From NCBI GenBank assembly GCA_965371805.1, contig CBDUZW010000065.1, positions 1-29,518 of the forward strand: 29,518 nt of DNA. The letters run 5' to 3'. Origin of the DNA: JAOZTV01 sp965371805. Its GTDB lineage: Bacteria > Acidobacteriota > Aminicenantia > UBA2199. How positions within the stretch are numbered: position 1 is the stretch's first letter; each line of letters starts with the position of its first letter. Under the pieces are notes generated by a model. The model was not told the DNA's origin and searched no databases. It saw only the letters and a program-made list of their open reading frames with translations. A program made the translations under genes and the position numbers. Positions 16,985-25,405 of the stretch are shown in pieces.

Positions 16985-17755
16985 CTATACAGATCTTGCA
17001 AGCGTTACTGCATATACAGTTGCGCCGGCTTTAATACATGGTTCCGAGCATTTTTTTATGGTTGTGCCCGTTGTATAAACATCATCAATCAGTAGAATGG
17101 TTTTATTTCTGAGTTTATCCGGATTAATTAATTTGAAAGCTCCATTCAAGTTTTTTAGCCTCTTAGCCATTGATAATCCTGCCTGGGGTTCAGTTTGTTT
17201 TTTTTTTATAAGATTATTTATCTCAAGATTAATATTTAATTTGTTCGAAAGTAGTTTTGTTATTTCAAGAATATGATCATATTCCCTGTCTCTGCTTTTA
17301 TCCATTGGAATTGGAATTATAAAATCAAATTTTATACTCTTAATTTTTTTTAAGGTTTCTAAATAATATTTTACAGTAATGTTTTTTAATGGTTCAACTT
17401 CTCTATACTTACTTTTAAGGATTAACTCTCTTATTTTGTCCTCGTAAGTTGAAAAAGAAAGATGTCTTGTATATAAAGGAGGATTTCTCAGGCATTCTCC
17501 GCATAGTTCCAGATCTTTCCTGATTTTTTTTCCGCATTTCCTGCAAACAGGAAGATCTCCTATTTTTGTTGAATTATAACATTCATTACAAATGTGTTTT
17601 TCTTCTTTAAAAACCAAATCATTTTCACATATTTTACACTTGATATCAAAGAGTGAAATTTTAATCAGGTTAATCAGTTCTTGTAGAGAGTTTTTTATGA
17701 TAAAAAAAAAGCCCCGATTACTCGGAGCTTCTTTTTTATTTGATGATTTTTTCAA
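16985..17755 (-). CDS. comF: ComF-family phosphoribosyltransferase-like protein
   Basis: A 256-aa reading frame. The N-terminal zinc ribbon has cysteine pairs CKIC, CNEC, CRKC and CGEC; the C-terminal PRTase domain has the PRPP-binding motif ILLIDDVYTTGTT. ComF homologues help take up or process DNA during transformation, though many are uncharacterised. The 5' end is problematic: the only standard start (TTG at 17755) has no ribosome binding site, and the strong groEL terminator (17702-17739) lies within the first 18 codons. Homology suggests the protein really begins near SLQELINLIKISLFD, where only non-standard codons (CTG, ATT, ATA) are available. It lies 30 nt downstream of groEL on the same strand. 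Confidence 0.87.
   Translation of the reverse strand: MKKSSNKKEAPSNRGFFFIIKNSLQELINLIKISLFDIKCKICENDLVFKEEKHICNECYNSTKIGDLPVCRKCGKKIRKDLELCGECLRNPPLYTRHLSFSTYEDKIRELILKSKYREVEPLKNITVKYYLETLKKIKSIKFDFIIPIPMDKSRDREYDHILEITKLLSNKLNINLEINNLIKKKQTEPQAGLSMAKRLKNLNGAFKLINPDKLRNKTILLIDDVYTTGTTIKKCSEPCIKAGATVYAVTLARSV
17702..17739 (-). terminator. rho-independent terminator of groEL (bidirectional look)
   Basis: On the minus strand GCTCCGA (17728-17722), a 4-nt loop and TCGGGGC (17717-17711) form a 7-bp stem with one G-T pair, followed by nine T (17710-17702). On the plus strand the stem is also followed by a T-rich run. It lies 48 bp after the groEL stop and inside the annotated start of comF. Confidence 0.85.
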
Positions 17756-17785
17756 ATCAATTTTTACTATATTTTGGAACTAAGC

Positions 17786-19420
17786 CTACATCATTCCGCC
17801 CATGCCACCCATTCCGCCACCTGGAGGCATCATTGGAGCAGCATTATCATCAGGAAGATCTGTTATTAAACCTTCTGTAGTTAATAATAATCCAGATACT
17901 GAAGCTGCATTCTGAAGAGCTGTTCTGACAACTTTTGCAGGATCAATAATACCGGCAATTAGCATATCAGTATATTTTTCATTAAGAGCATCAAAACCAT
18001 AATTCTTATTTCTTGATCTTCTTATTTTTTCAATGATTGCAGAAGCTTCATAGCCGGCATTTGCAATGATCTGTTTTAATGGAGATTCGATAGCTTTTAC
18101 CAGAATATTAATGCCATACTGCATATCGTTATTAAATTTAATCTTTTTAAGAACCGGAGCACTATTAAGTAATGCAATTCCGCCTCCTGGTACAATTCCC
18201 TCTTCTACAGCAGCTTTTGTTGAGTGCATTGCATCTTCAACTCTCGCTTTTTTTTCTTTCAATTCTGTTTCAGTTGCAGCGCCAACTTTAATTACTGCAA
18301 CACCACCTGAAAGTTTTGCAAGTCTTTCCTGAAGTTTTTCTTTATCATAGTCTGATGAAGTATCTTCAATCTGATTCCTGATCTGTTTAATTCTAGCCTT
18401 TATTGCATCCTCAGTTCCGATACCTTCAACGATTGTTGTGTTATCTTTGTCAATAACAATCTTTTCAGCAGTTCCAAGTTGTTCAAGTGTAACTGTTTCA
18501 AGTTTCATTCCAAGTTCTTCAGAAATCACTGTTCCACCAGTCAGGATAGCAACATCTTCGAGCATTGATTTTCTTCTATCGCCGAATCCTGGAGCTTTGA
18601 CAGCGCAAACATTGATCATGCCTCTGATTTTATTATAAACAAGAGTAGCTAAGGCTTCACCGTCAACATCTTCTGCAATGATCATTAGAGGTCTTCCTGT
18701 CTTTGCGATCTGTTCTAAAAGAGGTAACATATCTCTTAAGTTTGAGATCTTTTTTTCATTTAATAAGATATATGGTTTTTCAAGTGAAGCTTCCATTCTG
18801 TCTGCATCTGTTACAAAGTATGGAGATAAAAATCCTCTGTCAAACTGCATGCCTTCAACAAAATCAAGAACTGTTTCAAACGATTTTCCTTCTTCAACAG
18901 TAATAACACCATCTTTTCCTACTTTATCCATTGCTTTTGCAATTATTGTTCCAATATCAGTATCATTATTTGCTGAGATTGAGCCAACCTGAGAGATCAT
19001 TTTTCCTGTAACAGGTTTACTTAATCTTTGAATTTCTTCAACTAATTTTTCAACACCTTTGTCAATCCCTTTTTTAATTAAAGTAGGATTTGCACCGGCT
19101 GCTACCATTTTAAGTCCTTCTGTGTAGATACTCTGTGCAAGAACTGTTGCTGTAGTAGTTCCATCACCAGCATCATCAGATGTTTTTGAAGCAACTTCTT
19201 TTACCATCTGTGCGCCCATATTTTCCAGTGGATCACCTAATTCAATCTCTTTTGCAACGGTAACGCCATCCTTTGTAATTGTTGGTGAACCATATTTTTT
19301 GTCGATAACAACATTTCTTCCTCTTGGTCCCATAGTTACTTTAACAGTGTTTCCAAGCTGATTAACACCACGAAGAATAGCTTGTCTTGCTTCTTCGCCT
19401 AAAACTATTTCTTTAGCCAT
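17786..19420 (-). CDS. groEL: GroEL 60-kDa chaperonin
   Basis: A 544-aa ATP-dependent folding chaperone. Visible landmarks are the N-terminal GPRGRNVVID, the nucleotide site DDAGDGTTTATVLA, GAGIVPGG-type motif (EEGIVPGGGIAL) and the flexible C-terminal GGM tail (PGGGMGGMGGMM). Length is standard. AAGGAG precedes the ATG. It has its own consensus promoter. Unusually, no groES gene lies upstream; the neighbour there is a Fis-like regulator, so groES must be elsewhere. Confidence 0.98.
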   Translation of the reverse strand: MAKEIVLGEEARQAILRGVNQLGNTVKVTMGPRGRNVVIDKKYGSPTITKDGVTVAKEIELGDPLENMGAQMVKEVASKTSDDAGDGTTTATVLAQSIYTEGLKMVAAGANPTLIKKGIDKGVEKLVEEIQRLSKPVTGKMISQVGSISANNDTDIGTIIAKAMDKVGKDGVITVEEGKSFETVLDFVEGMQFDRGFLSPYFVTDADRMEASLEKPYILLNEKKISNLRDMLPLLEQIAKTGRPLMIIAEDVDGEALATLVYNKIRGMINVCAVKAPGFGDRRKSMLEDVAILTGGTVISEELGMKLETVTLEQLGTAEKIVIDKDNTTIVEGIGTEDAIKARIKQIRNQIEDTSSDYDKEKLQERLAKLSGGVAVIKVGAATETELKEKKARVEDAMHSTKAAVEEGIVPGGGIALLNSAPVLKKIKFNNDMQYGINILVKAIESPLKQIIANAGYEASAIIEKIRRSRNKNYGFDALNEKYTDMLIAGIIDPAKVVRTALQNAASVSGLLLTTEGLITDLPDDNAAPMMPPGGGMGGMGGMM

Positions 19421-19441
19421 TTTATTTCTCCTTTTTTACTT

Positions 19442-19455
19442 TATACTTGAGTATA
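19442..19455. promoter_or_regulatory. 14-bp palindrome in the groEL 5' untranslated region
   Basis: TATACT and AGTATA arms flank TG, lying between the predicted transcription start (about 19473) and the ribosome binding site of groEL. It could be a repressor site or an RNA hairpin. It is not the CIRCE heat-shock operator, which I do not find here. Confidence 0.4.
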
Positions 19456-19480
19456 TAAGCAGTATATTAATTTAAGTGAT

Positions 19481-19509
19481 ATTATATAAAATATATTTAC
19501 CTGTGTCAA
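19481..19509 (-). promoter_or_regulatory. groEL promoter, perfect sigma70 consensus
   Basis: Reading the minus strand, TTGACA (19509-19504), exactly 17 bp, then TATAAT (19486-19481). Transcription would start near 19473, giving a leader of about 50 nt. A perfect vegetative promoter suits constant high expression of groEL. Confidence 0.85.
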
Positions 19510-19575
19510 ATAGACTTATTAGTGGTTTTATTTTGATTACAGAACAATACTATTATGTTATCTCTTATTATCTGT

Positions 19576-19851
19576 CTAATTCTTTGATTTTTGAGGTTTT
19601 TCTTTGATATTAAACTTTTTCATTTTTTTTTGAATTGTATTTCGATGAAGTTTTATTTTAGCTGATACTTTTGTTATATTGTGATCATATTTTTTTAGTA
19701 ATGCAATGATCAGGTTTTTCTCAAATTCTTCCATTATTTCTTTGTAGTATATATGTTTAGAATTGGACACATGGTATGAAAGTATTTTCATTTTTTTGTT
19801 AATAGTCAAGTCATCAAACTTATCAGCCAATTCAATTATTTTTTTATCCAT
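19576..19851 (-). CDS. small Fis-type helix-turn-helix DNA-binding protein
   Basis: A 91-aa protein. The C-terminal half (about 43-85) is a Fis/NtrC-type HTH: FEKNLIIALLKKYDHNITK, then AKIKLHRNTIQKKMKKFNI, matching the HTH_8 pattern in which the recognition helix reads RNTIxKK. The N-terminal half is helical and charged with no recognised domain. It starts 11 nt after cvpA, so it is probably co-transcribed with purC and cvpA, and it precedes the groEL promoter. It may act as a global or local nucleoid-type regulator; targets unknown. Confidence 0.75.
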   Translation of the reverse strand: MDKKIIELADKFDDLTINKKMKILSYHVSNSKHIYYKEIMEEFEKNLIIALLKKYDHNITKVSAKIKLHRNTIQKKMKKFNIKEKPQKSKN

Positions 19852-19862
19852 ATTTTAATCCC

Positions 19863-20498
19863 TTAATATTTAGAATGTGAATCTGGTAGAAAATCCTTTA
19901 TTAGGTCAATTGTTTCATTTATAAGTATTTTTACTATAAAGGAGTTGTTTAATGTTTTTACTTTAAACTCTATTTTTCTTGCCCCATAAACAATAACACT
20001 GCAGATTAAAATCCCCCTAATTAAACCAAAAAAAGCACCCAGAATTCTGTCAACGGATTTCATAGGTCCTCTAACCAGTATCTTTTTAATAAAATAGGTG
20101 ACGATTGAACCAATAACAAGGATAAAAAAGAAAATAATAAGAAAGGCTATAAAGTCGGCAACAGTTCGCCCTTTTGTCTTCTTTTCAAAAACCCGTTTTG
20201 TTAGTTCTGAAGTTGAGTTCTTATTTTTCGTATTAATCCTATCAAGTTGTTTGCTTTTTGTTTTGTTATTTTCTTTTTTATCTATTTTCTTTTGAATTAA
20301 TATGTTCTCACTATTAATATCATTTTTAACAAAAAGGCTGCTGATATCAGTATAGAAGAGTGAGGCAAGGATAATGGCCATAATAAGAAAAATAAAGGAG
20401 AAAATTTCTCTTAGAAATCCTTTAATCAGTCCGAATATTAATGATAGGGATACAATACAAATAATAAAAACATCTACGGCATTAATGGGTCCAATCAT
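19863..20498 (-). CDS. cvpA: CvpA family membrane protein
   Basis: A 211-aa protein with about four membrane segments: two near the N-terminus (VDVFIICIVSLSLIFGLIKG and the following IFSFIFLIMAIILASLFY), one at about 113-140 and one at about 150-172. The motif GLIKGFLREI and the later ILGAFFGLIRGIL are typical of CvpA (colicin V production) proteins. A charged Lys/Asn-rich loop of about 50 residues separates the pairs and is longer than usual. CvpA genes often accompany purine genes; here its ATG overlaps the purC stop by 4 nt. Confidence 0.87.
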   Translation of the reverse strand: MIGPINAVDVFIICIVSLSLIFGLIKGFLREIFSFIFLIMAIILASLFYTDISSLFVKNDINSENILIQKKIDKKENNKTKSKQLDRINTKNKNSTSELTKRVFEKKTKGRTVADFIAFLIIFFFILVIGSIVTYFIKKILVRGPMKSVDRILGAFFGLIRGILICSVIVYGARKIEFKVKTLNNSFIVKILINETIDLIKDFLPDSHSKY

Positions 20499-21376
20499 AA
20501 TTTGCTGTTTGTTAAGACTTCAAATATTTCTATATATTTTTCTCTTGTTTTGTTAATTATTTCCTTTGGTAATTGTGGGGGAGCATCAACTCTATTCCAG
20601 GATGAATTTAATAGAAAATTTCTTACAAACTGTTTGTCATAAGATGGAGGCTCTACTCCAGGTTTATAATCATCAATCTTCCAGAACCTTGATGAATCAG
20701 GTGTAAAGATCTCATCAATTAAAATAATGTCTCCATTATCATCCTTTCCAAATTCAAACTTGGAATCAGCAATTATCACTCCTTTTTCGGAAGCAAACTT
20801 ACTTGCAGTTTTAAATAGATTAAGAGATAATTCTCTGATTTTTTCAGCATCCTCTTTCCCGATAGTATTTGACATTTGCTCAAAGGTTATATTTTCGTCA
20901 TGTCCTTCATCTTCTTTTGTGGTTGGTGTAAAAATTGGTTCTGGAAATTTATCTGCAAATTTTAAACCATCTTTGAGTTTCACTCCACATATTTCACCTG
21001 AGTTTTGATAAGTTTTCCATCCTGAACCGACGATGTATCCTCTGACAATAGCTTCGATAGGAAAGGTCTCAAGTTTTTTTGTCAGTATTGATCTGCCTTC
21101 TATCTGATCCCTGAAGGATTTAAACTCTTCAATGTCTTCAGGTTTATTATCTATAATATGGTTTTTGAAGATATCTTTTGTATAATTAAACCAGAATGCA
21201 GATAATTGATTCAGCACCTTACCTTTATCAGGTATTAATGAGGGTAATACAAAATCGAATGCTGATAGACGGTCTGTTGAAACTATCAGAAGTTTATCGT
21301 CTATTGAATAAACATCTCTTACTTTTCCTCTCTTAAAAATATCCAGGGGCAAATCTGATTTTCCTACTTCTGACAT
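20495..21376 (-). CDS. purC: phosphoribosylaminoimidazole-succinocarboxamide (SAICAR) synthase
   Basis: A 293-aa purine-biosynthesis enzyme joining aspartate to CAIR using ATP. Landmarks: GKVRDVY near the N-terminus (ATP-binding loop), FPIEAIVRGYIVGSGWKTY, FTPTTKEDEGHDENI, and the signature IADSKFEFG followed by LIDEIFTPDSSRFW. It is the longer form found in many non-gamma proteobacterial groups. An AGGGAGA ribosome binding site precedes the ATG. It lies behind the hppA terminator with little room for a separate promoter, so expression may depend on read-through or a promoter overlapping the terminator. Confidence 0.97.
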   Translation of the reverse strand: MSEVGKSDLPLDIFKRGKVRDVYSIDDKLLIVSTDRLSAFDFVLPSLIPDKGKVLNQLSAFWFNYTKDIFKNHIIDNKPEDIEEFKSFRDQIEGRSILTKKLETFPIEAIVRGYIVGSGWKTYQNSGEICGVKLKDGLKFADKFPEPIFTPTTKEDEGHDENITFEQMSNTIGKEDAEKIRELSLNLFKTASKFASEKGVIIADSKFEFGKDDNGDIILIDEIFTPDSSRFWKIDDYKPGVEPPSYDKQFVRNFLLNSSWNRVDAPPQLPKEIINKTREKYIEIFEVLTNSKL

Positions 21377-21401
21377 TTTCTATCTCCCTAATTTTTTTTA
21401 C

Positions 21402-21440
21402 TTTTTAAAAATAGGGGCAGTTATAATAACTGCCCCTATT
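21402..21440 (-). terminator. rho-independent terminator of hppA
   Basis: Fifteen-base perfect arms (21410-21424 and 21426-21440; core AGGGGCAGTTA) form a very stable hairpin, followed on the minus strand by a short T-run and AT-rich DNA. It lies 20 bp after the hppA stop and ahead of purC. Confidence 0.85.
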
Positions 21441-21459
21441 ATGAATGTAATAGTCTGTT

Positions 21460-23652
21460 TTATAAAATTGAATAACCTACTACAAGACCGGCAACAACAA
21501 TTGAAATCATACTCATTAATTTAATAAGAATATTCAATGATGGACCTGAAGTATCTTTTAACGGATCACCAACTGTATCTCCAACAACTCCAGCTTTATG
21601 AGCTGCAGATCCTTTTCCGCCAAAATGTCCCTGTTCGATATATTTCTTTGCATTATCCCATGAACCACCGGCATTTGCCATAAAGATAGCTAGTACAAAA
21701 CCAGAACCAAGAGCACCGACAAGTAGTCCCATAACTCCGGAAACACCGAGTATAAGTCCGGTTATTATAGGTAGAAGAATTGCCATTGTAGATGGAAGTA
21801 TCATCTCCTTTTGAGCTCCCTTAGTTGAGATCATAACACATGCCTGATAGTCAGGTTTTGCAGTTCCTTCCATAATTCCTGGAATCTCTTTAAACTGTCT
21901 TCTAACTTCATTTACCATATCTGAGGCTGCTCTGCCAACTGCCTTCATTGTAAGACCGGAGAATAGAAATGCCATCATAGAACCAAGGAAAATTCCAACA
22001 ATAACTTTTGGATTCATCAAATTTACTTTGAAAACATCCATAAACTGATCTATTGAAAGTTTGTCAATTAATTCCGGAGTTGTAAATTCTGAAAGAAAAT
22101 CAGGAAGTTTCTTTCCTGCTTCAAGAATGTGTTTCATGCCCATCTTTATCTCTTCAATATAGGCGGCAAGAAGAGCAAGACCTGTAAGTGCTGCTGATCC
22201 GATTGCAAAACCTTTTCCGGTCGCTGCAGTTGTATTTCCAAGAGAATCAAGAGCATCTGTTCTTTCTCTAACAACCTTATCAAGTCCAGCCATTTCAGCA
22301 TTTCCACCTGCATTATCCGCAATTGGACCATATGCATCTGTTGCAAGGGTTATTCCAAGAGTAGAGAGCATTCCTACAGCTGCGATCCCGATACCGTAGA
22401 CACCTAACATAGTATTTTCAAAACCACCTGCAAAACCAAAAGCACCCATAATACCAACAGCTATCGCTGTAACAGGTATTGCTGTTGAGATCATTCCGGA
22501 TGCAAGTCCTTCAATAATAAGTGTAGCTTCACCGGTTTTTGCCTTTTCAGCAATTGCTACTGTAGGCTTAAAACCTTCCGAAGTATAATATTCAACACTC
22601 TTTCCTATAACCAGACCTACTATAAGTCCAACAACAATTGAGCCAAATATCCCTATATTTTCAGGTAGTAAGTAATTAACAGCAAAATAAGATCCAACGA
22701 CAATAAGTGCTGAACTTAAATTAATTCCAAAACCAAGAGAGCCTAATAATTGTTTCTGAGTAGCACCCTCTTTTGTCCTTACAAAAAAGATACCTATAAT
22801 TGATGCAAATATACCAATTCCAGCAATGACCATTGGAAGCAAAACTGCATTTAACTGGAGAGCACCCTTACCAATATGTAAAAAGGCAGATGCGCCTAAT
22901 GCAGCAGATGCAAGTATTGAACCTGCATAGGATTCATAAAGGTCAGCTCCCATTCCGGCAACATCACCAACATTATCACCAACATTATCAGCAATTGTAG
23001 CCGGGTTTCTAGGGTCATCCTCAGGAATTCCCGCTTCAACCTTTCCAACTAAATCTGCTCCAACATCAGCAGCCTTTGTAAATATCCCACCGCCAACTCT
23101 TGCAAATAATGCCTGTAAAGAAGCACCCATTCCAAATGAAAGCATAGTAACGGTTGTTACAACCAAAGAAGTTTCTAATACCACGTGCAGCATATAAAAC
23201 CAGATTGCAACATCAATTAATCCAAGACCAACTACTACAAGTCCCATGACAGCACCACTTCTGAATGCAATTTTCAGAGCTTTGTCAAGTGATTCCCGAG
23301 CCATATTGGTAGTTCTTGCTGAAGCCAGTGTAGCTGTTACCATTCCGATAAAACCTGCCAGACCTGAAAAGAATCCACCGGTTAAAAATGCGAAAGGTGT
23401 CCACTTGGATTGTACCCCAAGGCCAAATGATAAAAACCCTAAAAATACAAAAGCTATAGCAAAAAATATAATTACTATCTTATACTGCTGTCTAAGGTAA
23501 GCTCTTGCTCCTTTTCTAACCGCTTCAGCGATCTCGATCATCTTTTCAGTTCCTTCACTGACCTTCATGATCTTTTTGTAGAATATGAATGCAAAGATCA
23601 GTGCAACAAGGGCACCGACAGGTGCAATTAAAAATATTAACATATTTTCCAT
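21460..23652 (-). CDS. hppA: membrane-bound ion-pumping pyrophosphatase
   Basis: A 730-aa integral membrane enzyme with about 16 helices that couples pyrophosphate hydrolysis to ion transport. The catalytic core is intact: GGGIFTKAADVGADLVGK (187-204), EDDPRNPATIADNVGDNVGD (211-230), and the C-terminal GDTVGDPLKDTSGPS. Ala at 476 and Gly at 479 in GNTTAATGKG sit at the positions that mark the K+-dependent group (Lys/Thr in K+-independent enzymes). The gate Glu at 240 in ADLYESYAGS is placed as in Na+-pumping enzymes such as that of Thermotoga. I infer a K+-dependent Na+ (or Na+/H+) pump. GGAGG precedes the ATG and a consensus promoter lies upstream. Confidence 0.96.
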   Translation of the reverse strand: MENMLIFLIAPVGALVALIFAFIFYKKIMKVSEGTEKMIEIAEAVRKGARAYLRQQYKIVIIFFAIAFVFLGFLSFGLGVQSKWTPFAFLTGGFFSGLAGFIGMVTATLASARTTNMARESLDKALKIAFRSGAVMGLVVVGLGLIDVAIWFYMLHVVLETSLVVTTVTMLSFGMGASLQALFARVGGGIFTKAADVGADLVGKVEAGIPEDDPRNPATIADNVGDNVGDVAGMGADLYESYAGSILASAALGASAFLHIGKGALQLNAVLLPMVIAGIGIFASIIGIFFVRTKEGATQKQLLGSLGFGINLSSALIVVGSYFAVNYLLPENIGIFGSIVVGLIVGLVIGKSVEYYTSEGFKPTVAIAEKAKTGEATLIIEGLASGMISTAIPVTAIAVGIMGAFGFAGGFENTMLGVYGIGIAAVGMLSTLGITLATDAYGPIADNAGGNAEMAGLDKVVRERTDALDSLGNTTAATGKGFAIGSAALTGLALLAAYIEEIKMGMKHILEAGKKLPDFLSEFTTPELIDKLSIDQFMDVFKVNLMNPKVIVGIFLGSMMAFLFSGLTMKAVGRAASDMVNEVRRQFKEIPGIMEGTAKPDYQACVMISTKGAQKEMILPSTMAILLPIITGLILGVSGVMGLLVGALGSGFVLAIFMANAGGSWDNAKKYIEQGHFGGKGSAAHKAGVVGDTVGDPLKDTSGPSLNILIKLMSMISIVVAGLVVGYSIL

Positions 23653-23732
23653 AAATAATTTCCTCCATTATCTATTAATACTAATTGATAAAATAAAAAA
23701 AATAGTTAAAAATCCTTTTTATTTTAAGTAAA

Positions 23733-23761
23733 ATTATATAAAAAATGATTGAAAGTGTCAA
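23733..23761 (-). promoter_or_regulatory. hppA promoter, perfect sigma70 consensus
   Basis: On the minus strand TTGACA (23761-23756), 17 bp, TATAAT (23738-23733). The leader would be about 75 nt to the ATG at 23652. This is the same perfect arrangement as the groEL promoter. Confidence 0.85.
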
Positions 23762-24010
23762 TGTTTATTATTGATTCAAACAAATAATAAATTCTGAAAT
23801 CTCAAAACAGTTGAGGGTCTACTTTTGTCGGGTTTTCTGTATTGATTAATGCAGGCTATAAAAATAAATTGTAGGCTATTTACCAATATTATTTTTTGAT
23901 TCTCTTCATTTCATGAATGTTATTATTGCATTTTAGAGAGAAAGTAGATATTATTTACTATCTTAACAATTAAATTGAATTCAGGAAAAAAAGTAAGAAG
24001 TAAAGAATTT

Positions 24011-24053
24011 TAGGAATTTTAGTGCCATAGGAATTATAGGAATTTTAGTGCCA
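24011..24053. repeat. short tandem repeat beside the dispersed hairpin element
   Basis: The 17-mer TAGGAATTTTAGTGCCA occurs at 24011-24027 and 24037-24053, with a partial copy (TAGGAATTA) between. The rest of the gene-free stretch 23762-24132 is AT-rich; apart from this and the hairpin repeat just after it I see nothing there. Confidence 0.8.
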
Positions 24054-24061
24054 GGCAAGAA

Positions 24062-24116
24062 GTTGACCATCACCCAAAGACTATGAAAATATTTCTATTT
24101 TCATAGTAGGCAAGAA
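24062..24116. repeat. dispersed hairpin repeat, copy 1
   Basis: A 39-bp block (24071-24109) is identical to 28783-28821. It contains the perfect inverted repeat CTATGAAAAT / ATTTTCATAG around ATTTCT. Similarity extends a few bases to each side (TTGACC on the left, CAAGAA on the right). No T-run follows, so it is a mobile or REP-like palindromic element rather than a simple terminator. Confidence 0.9.
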
Positions 24117-24132
24117 TTAACCTTTTTTCATT

Positions 24133-25146
24133 TTATTTTTCTTTCATAACTGTTTTTGCTATATCAAGAATATTTAAAGCTGGGGGATTAACATTTCCTT
24201 TTAAATAACCAGTTGATTGTGTAGAAAAAATTGCATTTGATACTTGGATCAATATTGCATCTTTAACTTCGTCAGATCGAGTTGAGTTTATAAAAAGTTC
24301 AAATGTCTCTAATGCTAATTCTTTTTGTTTGTAAATAATTGCATTATGTTTCTGGTTATTATAATTACGTCCTATCCATATTAATAAATAATAAAGGAGT
24401 GAAAAAATTAAAACTCTTGGAATAGAAGATTTAATTATTTCGAATAGATCTGAAGTTCCAATTTTTGAAAAGCTCCAAATAATTAGCACAATTAATAGAA
24501 TAATTGTGGAAAATATCCCTGCCATCCAACATTTTGAAAATTTGTTAAAATTTTTGGCTTGTTCTTGAAAAAGTCCTTTATATATTGAGATCGTTTTTTC
24601 AGACATATTGTCTTTTATAGTCTCAAATATTTTATTTGTATCATCTTCAATTTTAAAAATTTTTTCTCTTGAAGTATTAATGTCGCTTATGTCAATGTCG
24701 TTTTCAAATTTATCAAATATTAATAAACTGATATATTTTCCATATACAGAGTAGACATTAGTAGTACATGTTGAAAAATCCATTATAAGTTTTTGAATAG
24801 CGTCCTTGTTATTGATGGATGCGTTAATTTGAGATTGTTCTACATTATAGTTGCCTATTTTCATTATACATTCTACAAACTCTCTTAAAACGATTTTTAT
24901 TTCTCTTAAAACGTCGAGAGGAAGTGTTATTAATTTTACAGTATTAACTTTATTTATCAATGTTAAAGTTTTATTATATCTTGGGACAAGATTTTCAAAT
25001 ATAATTGTATTATTCATTACATATTTTGAAAACACACCTTTTTTTTGATATTCAATTAATTCAAAAACCAAATTTTTTATATCAGCAATGACCTTGGTCT
25101 CTTTGCTTTTAATCTGTTCCCATGAATTTTGATTCTCAATTGTCAT
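24133..25146 (-). CDS. two-TM membrane protein of unknown function
   Basis: A 337-aa protein. Residues 1-205 are helical, charged and presumably cytoplasmic; two membrane segments follow (about 208-226 and 243-259), then a conserved-looking C-terminal domain (HNAIIYKQKELALETFELF, later VKDAILIQVSNAIFSTQSTGY). From memory this TM-TM plus 'TF..F......A...A...IF..QSTGY' tail recurs in uncharacterised accessory proteins, some near defence genes; I do not know a function. A good ribosome binding site (AGGAGAAAAAAAA) precedes the ATG. It stands alone, between the first hairpin repeat and a gene remnant. Confidence 0.7.
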   Translation of the reverse strand: MTIENQNSWEQIKSKETKVIADIKNLVFELIEYQKKGVFSKYVMNNTIIFENLVPRYNKTLTLINKVNTVKLITLPLDVLREIKIVLREFVECIMKIGNYNVEQSQINASINNKDAIQKLIMDFSTCTTNVYSVYGKYISLLIFDKFENDIDISDINTSREKIFKIEDDTNKIFETIKDNMSEKTISIYKGLFQEQAKNFNKFSKCWMAGIFSTIILLIVLIIWSFSKIGTSDLFEIIKSSIPRVLIFSLLYYLLIWIGRNYNNQKHNAIIYKQKELALETFELFINSTRSDEVKDAILIQVSNAIFSTQSTGYLKGNVNPPALNILDIAKTVMKEK

Positions 25147-25197
25147 TTTTTTTTCTCCTAGTTTTCTAAGTTCCTTATACTTAATTACCCTTCCTCT

Positions 25198-25342
25198 TCA
25201 CTCCCAACCCTCCAGATTCCCCGGCTCAAAGTACCCGGTGTTCTGCTCGAGGAGATCTGTATAATTCTTCTTCCGCTCTGGCACCTTTTTTTGCATCCCA
25301 GTTTACTTCCCAGGCAAAGGGTGAAGCTCCCGAAAAAAAAAT
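25198..25342 (-). pseudogene. frameshifted remnant of an unidentified gene's 3' end
   Basis: On the minus strand one frame reads SGASPFAWEVNWDAKKGAR and on to AEEELYR; after a shift of one base near 25255 a second frame reads DLLEQNTGYFEPGNLEGWE and stops at 25198. The two pieces join into a natural-looking acidic C-terminus, and the base composition is clearly more GC-rich than the neighbours. No start and no upstream part are visible. I do not recognise the family. This is a reading of degenerate sequence and may be wrong. Confidence 0.45.
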
Positions 25343-25405
25343 GTTTCTCATAGGGGAAACATTTCAAAAAACAAGGTGTACTTTATCAATCGCTTACAAA
25401 ACTAT

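Noticed and set aside
19421..19560. CIRCE heat-shock operator upstream of groEL
   Set aside because: No TTAGCACTC / GAGTGCTAA pair; only a short unrelated palindrome is present.
25185..25367. 60-aa minus-strand frame
   Set aside because: Its translation is not protein-like; the other two frames hold the better-supported gene remnant.
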